This document shows positions 35,612-43,182 of a stretch of DNA of 64,000 nucleotides, piece by piece. The stretch lies in NCBI GenBank assembly GCA_902465435.1, contig CABQNH010000004.1, positions 18,459 through 82,458 of the forward strand. The letters are read 5' to 3'. Numbering within the stretch: position 1 is the stretch's first letter; the number at the start of each line of letters is the position of its first letter. The notes under the pieces were generated by a model. It was not told the origin of the DNA and ran no database searches. It saw only the letters and a program-made list of their open reading frames with translations. A program made the position numbers and the translations under genes. Source of the stretch: an uncultured Eubacteriales bacterium. Lineage in GTDB: Bacteria; Bacillota; Clostridia; Oscillospirales; Oscillospiraceae.

Positions 35612-35656
35612 GAAAACGGCTGGAGAAATCACTTCTTGATTTCTCCAGCCGTTTTC
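35612..35656. repeat. 20-bp perfect hairpin abutting element C; likely asnS terminator
   Basis: GAAAACGGCTGGAGAAATCA pairs perfectly with its complement around a 5-nt loop. It lies 46 bases after the asnS stop and shares its last base with the end of element C. Confidence 0.75.
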
Positions 35657-35875
35657 AGGTTGTCAATAAAGTCCGTAACCGTCAAAACAGGAAAACAATT
35701 TTGACGATTTTTCTTTCAGCGAGTCCATTTCATTTTATGGAAAAATTCAAATAAATTGAGTTCAAAAACAAGGAAATATTTATTGTTTTGACTTACTTCG
35801 GAACTCGCGCCTTACCGTACCTATGTACGCCTACAGGCGCGAGTTTCTCGTATTTCGAACTTTCTTGACAGCCTG
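35656..35875 (-). mobile_element. 220-bp terminal-inverted-repeat element, copy C
   Basis: Minus-strand orientation. The interior is essentially identical to copy D, the ends match copies A and B, and it is non-coding. Its outer (left) side carries the short hairpin GTGTCAAAAAGG / TTTTTTGACAC (35880-35903). Confidence 0.8.
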
Positions 35876-35906
35876 CCAGTGTGTCAAAAAGGTTTTTTGA
35901 CACGCT

Positions 35907-35933
35907 GCGGGGCCGTCCTGAGGACGGCCCCGC
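35907..35933. repeat. variable hairpin between elements C and D
   Basis: GCGGGGCCGTCC / GGACGGCCCCGC. Its sequence is unrelated to the hairpins on the far sides of C and D. Confidence 0.7.
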
Positions 35934-36153
35934 AGACTGTCAATAAAGTCCGTAACCGTCAAAACAGGAAAACAATTTTGACGATTTTTCTTTCAGCGAG
36001 TCCATTTCATTTTATGGAAAAATTCAAATAAATTGAGTTCAAAAACAAGGAAATATTTATTGTTTTGACTTACTTCGGAACTCGCGCCTTACCGTACCTA
36101 TGTACGCCTACAGGCGCGAGATTCCTTGCCTTCCGAACTTTCTTGATCGTCCG
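35933..36153 (-). mobile_element. 221-bp terminal-inverted-repeat element, copy D
   Basis: A tandem partner of copy C. From TCAATAAAGTCCG through CAGGCGCGAG the two are the same base for base by eye, which implies a recent duplication. The short GTATCAAAAAGG/TTTTTTGATAC hairpin and a third variable hairpin (36187-36204, GGCGGGC/GCCCGCC) follow. Confidence 0.8.
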
Positions 36154-36224
36154 CCAGCGTATCAAAAAGGTTTTTTGATACGCTGAGGCGGGCTGGCGCC
36201 CGCCCACGAGGATAACGATGCCAG

Positions 36225-36277
36225 ACGTCGTTTTGCCCCGTGAAAAACCGTGTGTGCCCTTGTCAACTGACGCTAAG
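36225..36277 (+). repeat. dispersed intergenic repeat, type 2 (copy 2)
   Basis: It matches 7701-7750 over about 50 bases (ACGTCGTTTTGCCCCGTG, AACCGTGTGTGCC, TCAACTG). Bases 36259-36276 also match 6424-6441 in inverse orientation. Confidence 0.6.
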
Positions 36278-36386
36278 GTTTGGAAAACGCAGGAATACTG
36301 GATGTCTTTCCGATTTTCCAACCGAAGCCATGGCAGAAAAGATCCGTTGTCCGCCGCCGGGGATGGATTCAGGGGTTCCCCTATCT

Positions 36387-36412
36387 TCCGAACTTTCTTG
36401 ATAGCCTGCCAG
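36387..36412 (-). repeat. solitary end of a TIR element
   Basis: CCGAACTTTCTTGATAGCCTG equals the left inverted repeat of the 220-bp elements, here without the conserved interior. The adjacent sequence toward 36225 is the type-2 repeat, so the two families may share an end. Confidence 0.5.
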
Positions 36413-36481
36413 ACTGTCCATTTTGCATATGCATTCCAGTACCGTTTCGTTCGGCGGAGCGGCAATGTGCTTTTGGCGTGA

Positions 36482-37069
36482 TCAAAGCACGCCGAAATGC
36501 TCCAGAATAATTTTCAGGCCAAGGAAAATCAGCACAACACCGCCCGTAATTTCCGCCTTTTTCTGATAGCGGCAGCCGAACACATTGCCGATCTTCACGC
36601 CAAGGCAGGAAATGAGGAAGGTCGTCAGACCGATCACCGCAACGCCGAAAAGCGTATTGCTCAGTTCGCTTGCCACAAGCACCGTTACCGGCACGCAGGC
36701 AAAGGTAATACCGACCGCAAAGGCGTCGATGCTTGTTGCGACCGCCATCAAAAACATTGTCTTTGCGTCCAGTCCGGCCGATGCCTCTTCCTCCTGCTCG
36801 GTGAGCGCCTCGCGGATCATGTTGCCGCCGATCACCGCCAGCAAAACAAAGGCCACCCATGGCGCGATCGCGTTGATGTAGCGCTCAAAGCTTGCGCCGA
36901 GCAGATAGCCCAGAAGCGGCATCAGTGCCTGAAATCCGCCGAACCAGACGCCGCAAATTGCGGCATTCCGAAAATCGACCCGTTTCATTGCCAGGCCCTT
37001 GCAGACCGATACGGCAAACGCATCCATCGACAGGCCGACCGCCAGCAGCAGTAAGGATACCAGTCCCAT
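36482..37069 (-). CDS. mntP: manganese efflux pump MntP
   Basis: A 195-residue membrane protein with six predicted helices and the duplicated family motif (AVGLSMDAFAVSVCKGLAM near the N-terminus and AVATSIDAFAVGITF near residue 110), whose Asp residues bind Mn(II). It exports manganese across the cytoplasmic membrane. The gene is preceded by a yybP-ykoY (Mn) riboswitch with its own terminator and consensus promoter, which strongly supports the assignment and indicates induction by excess manganese. Confidence 0.96.
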   Translation of the reverse strand: MGLVSLLLLAVGLSMDAFAVSVCKGLAMKRVDFRNAAICGVWFGGFQALMPLLGYLLGASFERYINAIAPWVAFVLLAVIGGNMIREALTEQEEEASAGLDAKTMFLMAVATSIDAFAVGITFACVPVTVLVASELSNTLFGVAVIGLTTFLISCLGVKIGNVFGCRYQKKAEITGGVVLIFLGLKIILEHFGVL

Positions 37070-37088
37070 TTGATCGTCTCCCTGTTAA

Positions 37089-37124
37089 GAAAAAAATAAG
37101 GGGCAGATACGCGCGTACCTGCCT
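37089..37124 (-). terminator. intrinsic terminator of the Mn riboswitch platform
   Basis: Minus strand GGCAGGTACGCGCGTATCTGCC forms a hairpin followed by CCTTATTTTTTT, just before the mntP ribosome site. Confidence 0.85.
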
Positions 37125-37149
37125 CAAGCGTGAAGCAAACGGCGCACAT

Positions 37150-37252
37150 ACAGAATTGCTCTGTATGAGTCTCATCAATTAAGGTATGCCAGGTAAGCTA
37201 CCAGTATGTTGACATACCGCATTCGAGAATGCCGATTACTCCCTCATGACGG
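37150..37252 (-). promoter_or_regulatory. yybP-ykoY manganese riboswitch
   Basis: The minus strand carries the conserved aptamer pieces: GAGGGAGTAATCGG, GTCAACATACTGG and GATGAGACTCATAC, in the known order. Bound Mn(II) should favour read-through into mntP. Confidence 0.93.
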
Positions 37253-37256
37253 GGTT

Positions 37257-37285
37257 ATTATAGCGTTATGCCGTACATTTGTCAA
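37257..37285 (-). promoter_or_regulatory. consensus promoter of the Mn riboswitch-mntP transcript
   Basis: Minus strand TTGACA, a 17-base spacer, TATAAT. Confidence 0.85.
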
Positions 37286-37343
37286 GAAAGAACGGAAAAA
37301 TCCCGTAAACAGGCGGAATGTCTCCATTTTTCTGAAAAACGGA

Positions 37344-37372
37344 TTGTCGAACGCGATTTCCTGTGCTATACT
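37344..37372 (+). promoter_or_regulatory. promoter of the comEA-like gene
   Basis: TTGTCG, a 17-base spacer, and extended -10 TGCTATACT. Confidence 0.7.
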
Positions 37373-37409
37373 TTCTTGCAGAACGTGTCACAAAATGGGA
37401 GGGAGAATT

Positions 37410-37841
37410 ATGAATCGCAGGAAAGCAGAGTATCTTATGCTGATTCTGACCGCGCTCTGTCTTGCGTTCTTTCTCGGCTATTACCTCGGAACAAGCAGCT
37501 CCGGCACGCTGCGGATCAACACGACGCCAATCCCACCGAGCACCACGCAAACCGCCGATCCCAATGCGGCTGATGGCACGGAAGACATTGCTTTCTTACC
37601 GGCTGCAACCGAAGCTGCGCCGACGGAAGCCCAGCTGCTCATCGACCTCAACACGGCAACCATGGATGAGCTGATGCTGCTCGACGGCGTCGGAGAAAAG
37701 ACCGCGCAGAATATTCTTTCCTATCGCGAGCAGCACGGCGGCTTTACTGATATCTCACAGCTTCTTGAGGTATCCGGCATTGGGGAGAAGAAGTATGCGG
37801 CGATTCGGGATCATGTAACCGTCTCCGCTCCTCAAGGATAA
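37410..37841 (+). CDS. ComEA-like helix-hairpin-helix protein
   Basis: A 143-residue protein. An N-terminal membrane anchor (YLMLILTALCLAFFLGYYLG, residues about 8-27) is followed by a low-complexity Thr/Pro/Ala linker and two HhH units (IDLNTATMDELMLLDGVGEKTAQNILSYREQHGGF and VSGIGEKKYAAIRDHV). ComEA-type proteins bind double-stranded DNA at the cell surface for uptake. The SLBB domain of full ComEA is missing, and no comEC is nearby, so a competence role is uncertain. GGAGGGAG precedes the ATG at 37410. Confidence 0.82.
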   Translation: MNRRKAEYLMLILTALCLAFFLGYYLGTSSSGTLRINTTPIPPSTTQTADPNAADGTEDIAFLPAATEAAPTEAQLLIDLNTATMDELMLLDGVGEKTAQNILSYREQHGGFTDISQLLEVSGIGEKKYAAIRDHVTVSAPQG

Positions 37842-37857
37842 GTTTTTTGGAGGAAAT

Positions 37858-38589
37858 ATGGCAAGATTCTTTGTAGAAAACAGAATAGACCACCCGCAGT
37901 TTCTAACGCTTACCGGCGAAAATGCCGAGCACGCCCGCGTGCTGCGTCTGAAAAACGGCGAGCCCGTGACCGTATGCGACGGAGAAGGAACCGAGTACCG
38001 CTGTACCGTCTCCGACGTCTCCGGCGGGCAGATTTCGCTGGTCGTCAACGACGTGGCGCCGTCTGCCGCAGAGGCGCGTGTGCGCAGCGCAATCTATATG
38101 GCATTTCCCAAAGCGGATAAGCTGGAGCATGTGATTCAGAAGGCCACAGAGCTTGGCGTGGATGAGATTGTTGCATTCCCGAGTGCACGCTGTGTGGCGC
38201 GTCCGGACGAAAAAGCACTGAAGAAAAAGCTGGAGCGGTGGCATAAAATCGCGCGCTCCGCAGCCGAGCAGTCACGGCGCGGGCGAATCCCCACCGTTCT
38301 TGCGCTCGCTTCCTATGAGCAGGCACTCGCTAGCGCTGCGCAGGCAGAGCTTTCCGTGCTTTTCTATGAAAATGAGCGCTCCTGCACCTTCCGTCAGGCC
38401 ATCGAATCGCGACCCTTTTCCAGCTGCGCGCTTATGACCGGCCCGGAGGGCGGCTTTGAGAACGAGGAAGTCGAAAAGGCGTCGGCAGCCGGACTGCAGA
38501 TTTGTACGCTTGGCAGGCGCATCCTTCGCTGCGAGACCGCGCCGCTCTGTGCACTGTCCGCCCTGCAGTATGCTGCCGGTGAATTTTAA
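37858..38589 (+). CDS. rsmE: 16S rRNA (uracil-1498-N3)-methyltransferase RsmE
   Basis: A 243-residue SPOUT-class methyltransferase. N-terminal PUA-like domain (residues about 1-70), then a knotted C-terminal domain with LEHVIQKATELGVDEI, EQSRRGRIP, the TGPEGGFENEEVE SAM motif and LGRRILRCETAPL. It methylates U1498 of 16S rRNA. TTGGAGGAA precedes the ATG, 16 bases after the HhH gene, so they share a transcript. A hairpin follows the stop. Confidence 0.94.
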   Translation: MARFFVENRIDHPQFLTLTGENAEHARVLRLKNGEPVTVCDGEGTEYRCTVSDVSGGQISLVVNDVAPSAAEARVRSAIYMAFPKADKLEHVIQKATELGVDEIVAFPSARCVARPDEKALKKKLERWHKIARSAAEQSRRGRIPTVLALASYEQALASAAQAELSVLFYENERSCTFRQAIESRPFSSCALMTGPEGGFENEEVEKASAAGLQICTLGRRILRCETAPLCALSALQYAAGEF

Positions 38590-38613
38590 ACGGCTTGATC
38601 GCATTTAAGTATA

Positions 38614-38665
38614 AATCGCCCCAACCCTTTCATAGGATGTCCATGAGAGGAGTTGGGGCGATTTG
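38614..38665 (+). promoter_or_regulatory. hairpin spanning the ribosome site of the flippase gene
   Basis: AAATCGCCCCAAC (38613 onward) pairs with GTTGGGGCGATTT, which ends at the TTG start. The ribosome site GAGAGGAG lies in the loop/3' side. It could act as a terminator for rsmE, a translational control hairpin, or both. Confidence 0.5.
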
Positions 38666-40213
38666 CAAAAACAGCCGTCTATTTTTCACGGCGCACTGCT
38701 GCTGACCGGCGCGGGATTCTTCTTCCGGCTTGTATCAATGCTCTTTCAGGCCTATCTTGCACGGACAGTCGGCGCTTCCGGGGTTGGTCTGCTGCAGTTG
38801 ATCGGCGCAGTCGGCGTTTTCTCCATGACCCTCGGTACCTCCGGCGTGCGCGTCGCTGCCATGTATCTCTCCGCAGAGGAATATGGTCACCGCAGACTCG
38901 GCGGCATCCGCTCTGCAATGTCGCACTGTATCGTCTACGGAATGATCGTCAGCACGATCACCGGAATTGCGCTCTGCCTTTCGGCGCAATGGCTTGCGCT
39001 TCGCTGGGTCAAGGATCTGCGCGCCGCATCCAGCCTGCGGATCATGGGGCTGTTTCTCCCGTTTAATTGCCTGTGCGCCGTGATGAGCGGCTACTATACC
39101 GCCTGCTCCCGGATTCGGAAGCTGGTTGTTATTGAGATCGCCGAGCGGATCGTTTCCCTGCTTTTCACTGCGGCACTGCTGCAAACCTGGGCAAGCGGAG
39201 ATTTAGGGCGCGCCTGCTGCGCCGTCACTCTGGGGAGCAGTGTGGGCTGCGTGTTTGACTTTTTCCTTTTGTATGCCTCATACCGCAAGGATTGCCGTCA
39301 CTATGGCCCAATTCCGCCCAATCTCTCCATGGGAAGACGGCTCATACGGCTCTGCGTGCCGCTTGCGCTCAATGATATTCTGCGCTCCGGCCTTTCCACC
39401 TGCGAGCAGTTTTTGATCCCCTGGGGCTTATCCGGCGCGGGCGGCGGACGAGAGAGCGCAATGGCAGATTACGGAACCATCCATGGCATGGTCTTCCCTG
39501 TTATGATGTTCCCCGCCGCGATCCTCTACTCCGTCGCCGATGTGCTCGTGCCGGAGCTTTCCCGCAATCGGGCAATCGGCCGTCAGGTTCGCATTCAGGA
39601 TCTTGCCGACAAATGCCTGCGTATGGGACTGGTATTTTCCGTTTTGGTATCCGGCAGCCTTGCCGTGCTTTCCCGTCCGCTGGGTCAGCTGCTCTACCGG
39701 AGCGACGCAGCCGGCGCTTACCTGCGGCTGTTTGCGCCGCTTGTTCTGATTCTTTACATGGACGCCATGGTGGATGGGATGCACAAGGGCTTGGGGCAGC
39801 AGCTTTATTGCGTGCGCTACAACACGATAACCAATGTGATGGATGTAGTGCTTCTGTTTCTGTTATTGCCGCGCTATGGAATTTCCGGCTATTATTTTAC
39901 ATTTGCCTTTACGCACGTTATTAATTTCTATTTAAGCATCGCGCGGCTGATCAAGGTTGCAGACTGCACTGTCCGCCCCGGCTTTCTGCTGCGCGCACTG
40001 CTGAGCGGCGCACTGTCCGTTGCCTGCACCTGTCTGCTCCCCGATTGTGCAGACCTTCCTGGACTCGTGCTGCGCGGCCTTGCATTTTGTGCCGCTTCAT
40101 TCGTGTTTTTTACGGTGTCTCAGGTGGTGTCGCAGTCGGACCGGGCATGGCTTTGCGCCCTTCTGCGGCATTCGCAATCGAAGTCACGCGAAGCGTCTGC
40201 CCGCAAACCGTAA
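38663..40213 (+). CDS. polysaccharide flippase, SpoVB/MurJ-like (MATE/MOP superfamily)
   Basis: A 516-residue multipass membrane protein with about 14 hydrophobic segments. The N-terminal GALLLTGAGFFFRLVSMLFQAYLARTVGASGVGLLQLI is the family's first-helix signature, shared with SpoVB and MurJ. Such proteins flip lipid-linked precursors across the membrane; SpoVB is used for spore cortex. The start is a TTG at 38663 directly after the hairpin. The last 104 bases overlap the convergent trmO gene. Whether this is SpoVB or another flippase is inferred from the sporulation lifestyle. Confidence 0.85.
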   Translation: MQKQPSIFHGALLLTGAGFFFRLVSMLFQAYLARTVGASGVGLLQLIGAVGVFSMTLGTSGVRVAAMYLSAEEYGHRRLGGIRSAMSHCIVYGMIVSTITGIALCLSAQWLALRWVKDLRAASSLRIMGLFLPFNCLCAVMSGYYTACSRIRKLVVIEIAERIVSLLFTAALLQTWASGDLGRACCAVTLGSSVGCVFDFFLLYASYRKDCRHYGPIPPNLSMGRRLIRLCVPLALNDILRSGLSTCEQFLIPWGLSGAGGGRESAMADYGTIHGMVFPVMMFPAAILYSVADVLVPELSRNRAIGRQVRIQDLADKCLRMGLVFSVLVSGSLAVLSRPLGQLLYRSDAAGAYLRLFAPLVLILYMDAMVDGMHKGLGQQLYCVRYNTITNVMDVVLLFLLLPRYGISGYYFTFAFTHVINFYLSIARLIKVADCTVRPGFLLRALLSGALSVACTCLLPDCADLPGLVLRGLAFCAASFVFFTVSQVVSQSDRAWLCALLRHSQSKSREASARKP

Positions 40214-40847
40214 ATTGAACCGCAAGACCCGCGAACTGCAGACCATAGATGCGTTCCGGATCATGCTGATACTGTGGGCGCGGATCCTGCGCAAGAATTC
40301 CAAAGAGACCCTCGCGCTTCTCCGCCGGGACAGCTTCCAGAAGCTCCGGCGCAATTTCAACCGAAAGCTTTCGGGATTCCGGACGGGCGGCAAAGCCGCA
40401 GCTTGCGTCCGGCCGGCAGTCGGCATATGGGAGATAGGGCTTAATATCATAAATCGGCGTACCGTTTAAAAGATCCGCGCCGCCGACGCGCAGCACGGTG
40501 CCGAGCTTTTCGCGGCGTTCAATGCCGAGAAGCCGCACACAGGACAGCCCGATGGGGTTTGGGCGAAAGGGGGAGCGCGTTGCAAACACCCCCATGCGCG
40601 CATTGCCGCCTAAGCGCGGCGGCCGAACAGTCGGCGACCAATCTTCCCGAATCGCCTTGGAAAACTCCCAAATTAGCCAGAGATGAGAAAACGACTCCAG
40701 ACCGCGCAGTGCATCCGGATTTCGATAAGACGGCTCAAAGACAACCAGTGCCTCTAAGGACTCCACAAGCCCCGATTGGCGGGGAATCCCGAATTTTTCT
40801 TCAAAATCGCTTTGGATTCTGGCAACGACGCTCCAATGATGCTCCAT
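40110..40847 (-). CDS. trmO: tRNA (adenine37-N6)-methyltransferase TrmO
   Basis: A 245-residue TsaA-like beta-barrel methyltransferase. FGIPRQSGLV near the N-terminus, then GVFATRSPFRPNPIGLSCVRL, the hallmark of the family, and LNGTPIYDIKPYLPYAD. It methylates N6-threonylcarbamoyl-A37 of tRNAs using SAM. The ATG at 40847 follows GAGG; an ATG at 40859 in the same frame is possible but would overlap the upstream stop. The C-terminal ~35 codons overlap the flippase gene on the other strand. Confidence 0.92.
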   Translation of the reverse strand: MEHHWSVVARIQSDFEEKFGIPRQSGLVESLEALVVFEPSYRNPDALRGLESFSHLWLIWEFSKAIREDWSPTVRPPRLGGNARMGVFATRSPFRPNPIGLSCVRLLGIERREKLGTVLRVGGADLLNGTPIYDIKPYLPYADCRPDASCGFAARPESRKLSVEIAPELLEAVPAEKREGLFGILAQDPRPQYQHDPERIYGLQFAGLAVQFTVCGQTLRVTSIANAAEGRKAMPGPTATPPETP

Positions 40848-40855
40848 AATCGACC

Positions 40856-42040
40856 TCATTCCATCATGGCTGACAGGATCCTGTCATAGCCCTCGGCAGC
40901 CGTAGCCAGCTGTTCTACCGCGACATATTCGTCTACCGTGTGCGCAAGGCACTCCTGCGACGGTCCATAGCCTACCGTGGGGATCGCACGTTCCCCGGCA
41001 TAATGGCTGCCGTTTGTACAGAAGGAATAGGTCGTGAGCTGGGGCGGCACAGCAAGCGTGCAGAGTGCGCCGTAAATCTTCTGAATCCACGGCTCCTCCG
41101 GAGAGAACAGCCACGCCGGCAGAAAACGCTCCGCGCGGATGATATCCCCGGTATAGCAGCGCCTCTCCTCCTCGCGCAGGAAAACCCGCGCGGAGAACGT
41201 CGGATCCTTTGCCCGCAGCAGGTCAATCTCTGCCTGAATCGGCGCAAGAACACTCTCTTTTGTATCGCCGACCAGCAGACGGCGGTCAAAGGTCGCAGTA
41301 CAGCGCTCCGGTACGACCGATGCGCCCGGGTATGGAGAGGAAATGATATCCGTCAGCTCCATAATTCCCTTCCCCAATCCGGCCTGCTCCTGCGGCCGGA
41401 TCTTTTCTATGGCCGACAGCAGCGCCATCATCTTCTTTACGGCGTTTACGCCCTTCTCCGGGTTTGCAGAATGCGCAGGCTTGCCGTAGGTTTCCACTAC
41501 GATCTCCGCACGCCCCCGCTGTCCGATTTTCAAATTCAGCTCCGACGCCTCTCCGATTACGACCAGATCCGGCTGCACCTGCTCGCTGATCGGGCGGCAG
41601 GCCACACCCTCGAACAGCTCCTCATAAACGACCCCGGCAACATAAATATCTCCGCGGAAGCCGCGGCCGGTACGCGCAGCGAAATAGGCGGCAGCGCAGG
41701 TCATAGCAGCCAGCGCGCCCTTCATATCCGTTGCGCCGCGGCCGTAAATGCGACCGTCACGCAGCTCCCCGACGAAGGGATCCACGCTCCAGCGTTCCGG
41801 CTCCTTAACGGGCACCGTATCCATGTGCCCGTCAAGAAGAATCCGTTTTCCCGGCTTGCTGCCATGGATGCAGCCGATCACGTTTCCAAGTCGATCCACT
41901 GTGATCTCATCGTAGCCAAGCCCACGCATTGCATCCTGCAGGACATGCGCAGTCTCATTCTCCTCGCCGGAAATGCTTTGCGCGCGAATCAGCTGCGTAC
42001 AAAGGCGCAGCGTTTGCTCCCGCAGTTCTTCCTTTGTCAT
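40856..42040 (-). CDS. M20 family metallohydrolase, YgeY-like
   Basis: A 394-residue zinc hydrolase: LLDGHMDTVPV (metal His/Asp), GRGATDMKGALAAM (bridging Asp), VVYEELFEGVACR (catalytic Glu-Glu), a dimerisation domain with GKPAHSANPEKGVNA, and the final metal His in ECLAHTVDEY. The closest recognisable group is the YgeY-type hydrolase linked to selenium-dependent purine catabolism; a peptidase or acetylornithine-deacetylase-like role remains possible. The ATG at 42040 follows GGGGGC. It is transcribed into trmO. Confidence 0.82.
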   Translation of the reverse strand: MTKEELREQTLRLCTQLIRAQSISGEENETAHVLQDAMRGLGYDEITVDRLGNVIGCIHGSKPGKRILLDGHMDTVPVKEPERWSVDPFVGELRDGRIYGRGATDMKGALAAMTCAAAYFAARTGRGFRGDIYVAGVVYEELFEGVACRPISEQVQPDLVVIGEASELNLKIGQRGRAEIVVETYGKPAHSANPEKGVNAVKKMMALLSAIEKIRPQEQAGLGKGIMELTDIISSPYPGASVVPERCTATFDRRLLVGDTKESVLAPIQAEIDLLRAKDPTFSARVFLREEERRCYTGDIIRAERFLPAWLFSPEEPWIQKIYGALCTLAVPPQLTTYSFCTNGSHYAGERAIPTVGYGPSQECLAHTVDEYVAVEQLATAAEGYDRILSAMME

Positions 42041-42156
42041 ACCAACGCCCCCTTTTCTTTCCCCTATCATACTCCCCTTTCGGGCTTGTGTCAAAGCAAT
42101 TCTTCCTTGCCCGTCATGGCGCGGAATGCCGCTGCGCTTTTCGCCTTGCATCGGTC

Positions 42157-42185
42157 TTGCATCAGTGCGGCAGGCGTGCTATACT
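42157..42185 (+). promoter_or_regulatory. promoter of the AAC(3)-family gene
   Basis: TTGCAT, a 17-base spacer, and extended -10 TGCTATACT. Confidence 0.65.
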
Positions 42186-42244
42186 GCAGACAGGCCGCTG
42201 CACTGCGCAGCTCAAATCGGCAGGCGGCAGGACGGAGATCTAAG

Positions 42245-43036
42245 ATGCAGAAACAAAAGCTTGTGAAAAAGCAGGATATTCTCGACGCATTGTCGCAAGC
42301 CGGCGTCCGGCCGGGACAGGCAATCCTTGTGCATACCTCACTTCGAAGCCTCGGCTATGTTTGCGGCGGCGCGCAAACCGTCATAGAAGCGCTCCTTGCG
42401 GCGGTCGGTCCGGCGGGAACGATCATGATGCCGACACAGTCATGGAAAAATCTCGACCCAGAGAGTGGCGTTCACGGTGAGGTCTCGGAGGCAGACTGGC
42501 CGATGATCCGGGAAAATTGGCCCGCATACGACAAGCGGATCACCCCGACGAACACCATGGGCGCCGTTGCGGAGATGTTCCGCCAGTGGCCGGGAACCTG
42601 TCGGAGCGATCACCCGGCGCGCTCCGTCGCGGCAAACGGAAAATATGCGCAATTTCTCACCGAGGACCATGATTTATCCAATATTTTCGGAGACAGCTCC
42701 CCAATCGGAAGACTTTACGAGTTAGACGGCTATGTGCTTCTCCTTGGCGTCGGCTACGACAAAAACACCTCGCTGCATCTTGCAGACGCCCGTGCCGTTT
42801 ATCCCGGAAAGCATACCTGCATAGAGCACAGCGCCGTCCTGGAAGAGGGCAAGCGTGTATGGAAGGCCTATGAAACGCTGTATGTAGACGGCGCGGACTT
42901 TTGCGAAATCGGCCGCGCGTTTGAGGAAAGCTGCGCCGTATCAAAAACCGCACTGGGAAACGGCGTGGTCACCTTCATGCGGCAAAGGGCATTGGTCGAC
43001 TTCGCGGTTTCGTGGATGGAGCAGCATCGGCGCTGA
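42245..43036 (+). CDS. AAC(3)-family aminoglycoside N-acetyltransferase homologue
   Basis: A 263-residue protein of the AAC(3)/YokD family: LVHTSLRSLGYVCGGAQTVIEALLAAVG and GTIMMPTQS at the N-terminus, FRQWPGTCRSDHPARSVAANG in the middle, and GVGYDKNTSLHLAD near residue 180. The family transfers acetyl from acetyl-CoA to aminoglycosides; many chromosomal members have no proven resistance role, and anaerobes are intrinsically insensitive. CGGAG precedes the ATG at 42245. It is monocistronic, ending in a strong hairpin. Codon use looks like its neighbours. Confidence 0.88.
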   Translation: MQKQKLVKKQDILDALSQAGVRPGQAILVHTSLRSLGYVCGGAQTVIEALLAAVGPAGTIMMPTQSWKNLDPESGVHGEVSEADWPMIRENWPAYDKRITPTNTMGAVAEMFRQWPGTCRSDHPARSVAANGKYAQFLTEDHDLSNIFGDSSPIGRLYELDGYVLLLGVGYDKNTSLHLADARAVYPGKHTCIEHSAVLEEGKRVWKAYETLYVDGADFCEIGRAFEESCAVSKTALGNGVVTFMRQRALVDFAVSWMEQHRR

Positions 43037-43041
43037 AAAAA

Positions 43042-43102
43042 GCAGGCAAAATGAGAACGCGTCAACTCCCTGTGTGGAGCCGTCCTGTCTCATTTTGCCT
43101 GC
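43042..43102 (+). terminator. terminator of the AAC(3)-family gene
   Basis: GCAGGCAAAATGAGA pairs perfectly with TCTCATTTTGCCTGC around a ~30-nt loop with its own pairing. It is followed by TTCGC. Confidence 0.6.
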
Positions 43103-43182
43103 TTCGCATGGATTATGCTGCGCGCAGGGACGCAGAAATTCGCTCCTTGCCCTTGCGCAGCCTTTCTTCTTAGAATGAATGA

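Noticed and set aside
36070..36465. 131-codon minus-strand frame near the repeat cluster
   Set aside because: It runs through element D, a hairpin and the type-2 repeat; the protein has no family character and no ribosome site.
40940..42244. Upstream extension of the AAC(3) frame through the M20 gene
   Set aside because: It is antisense to the M20 hydrolase and crosses the mapped promoter; the ATG at 42245 has the ribosome site.
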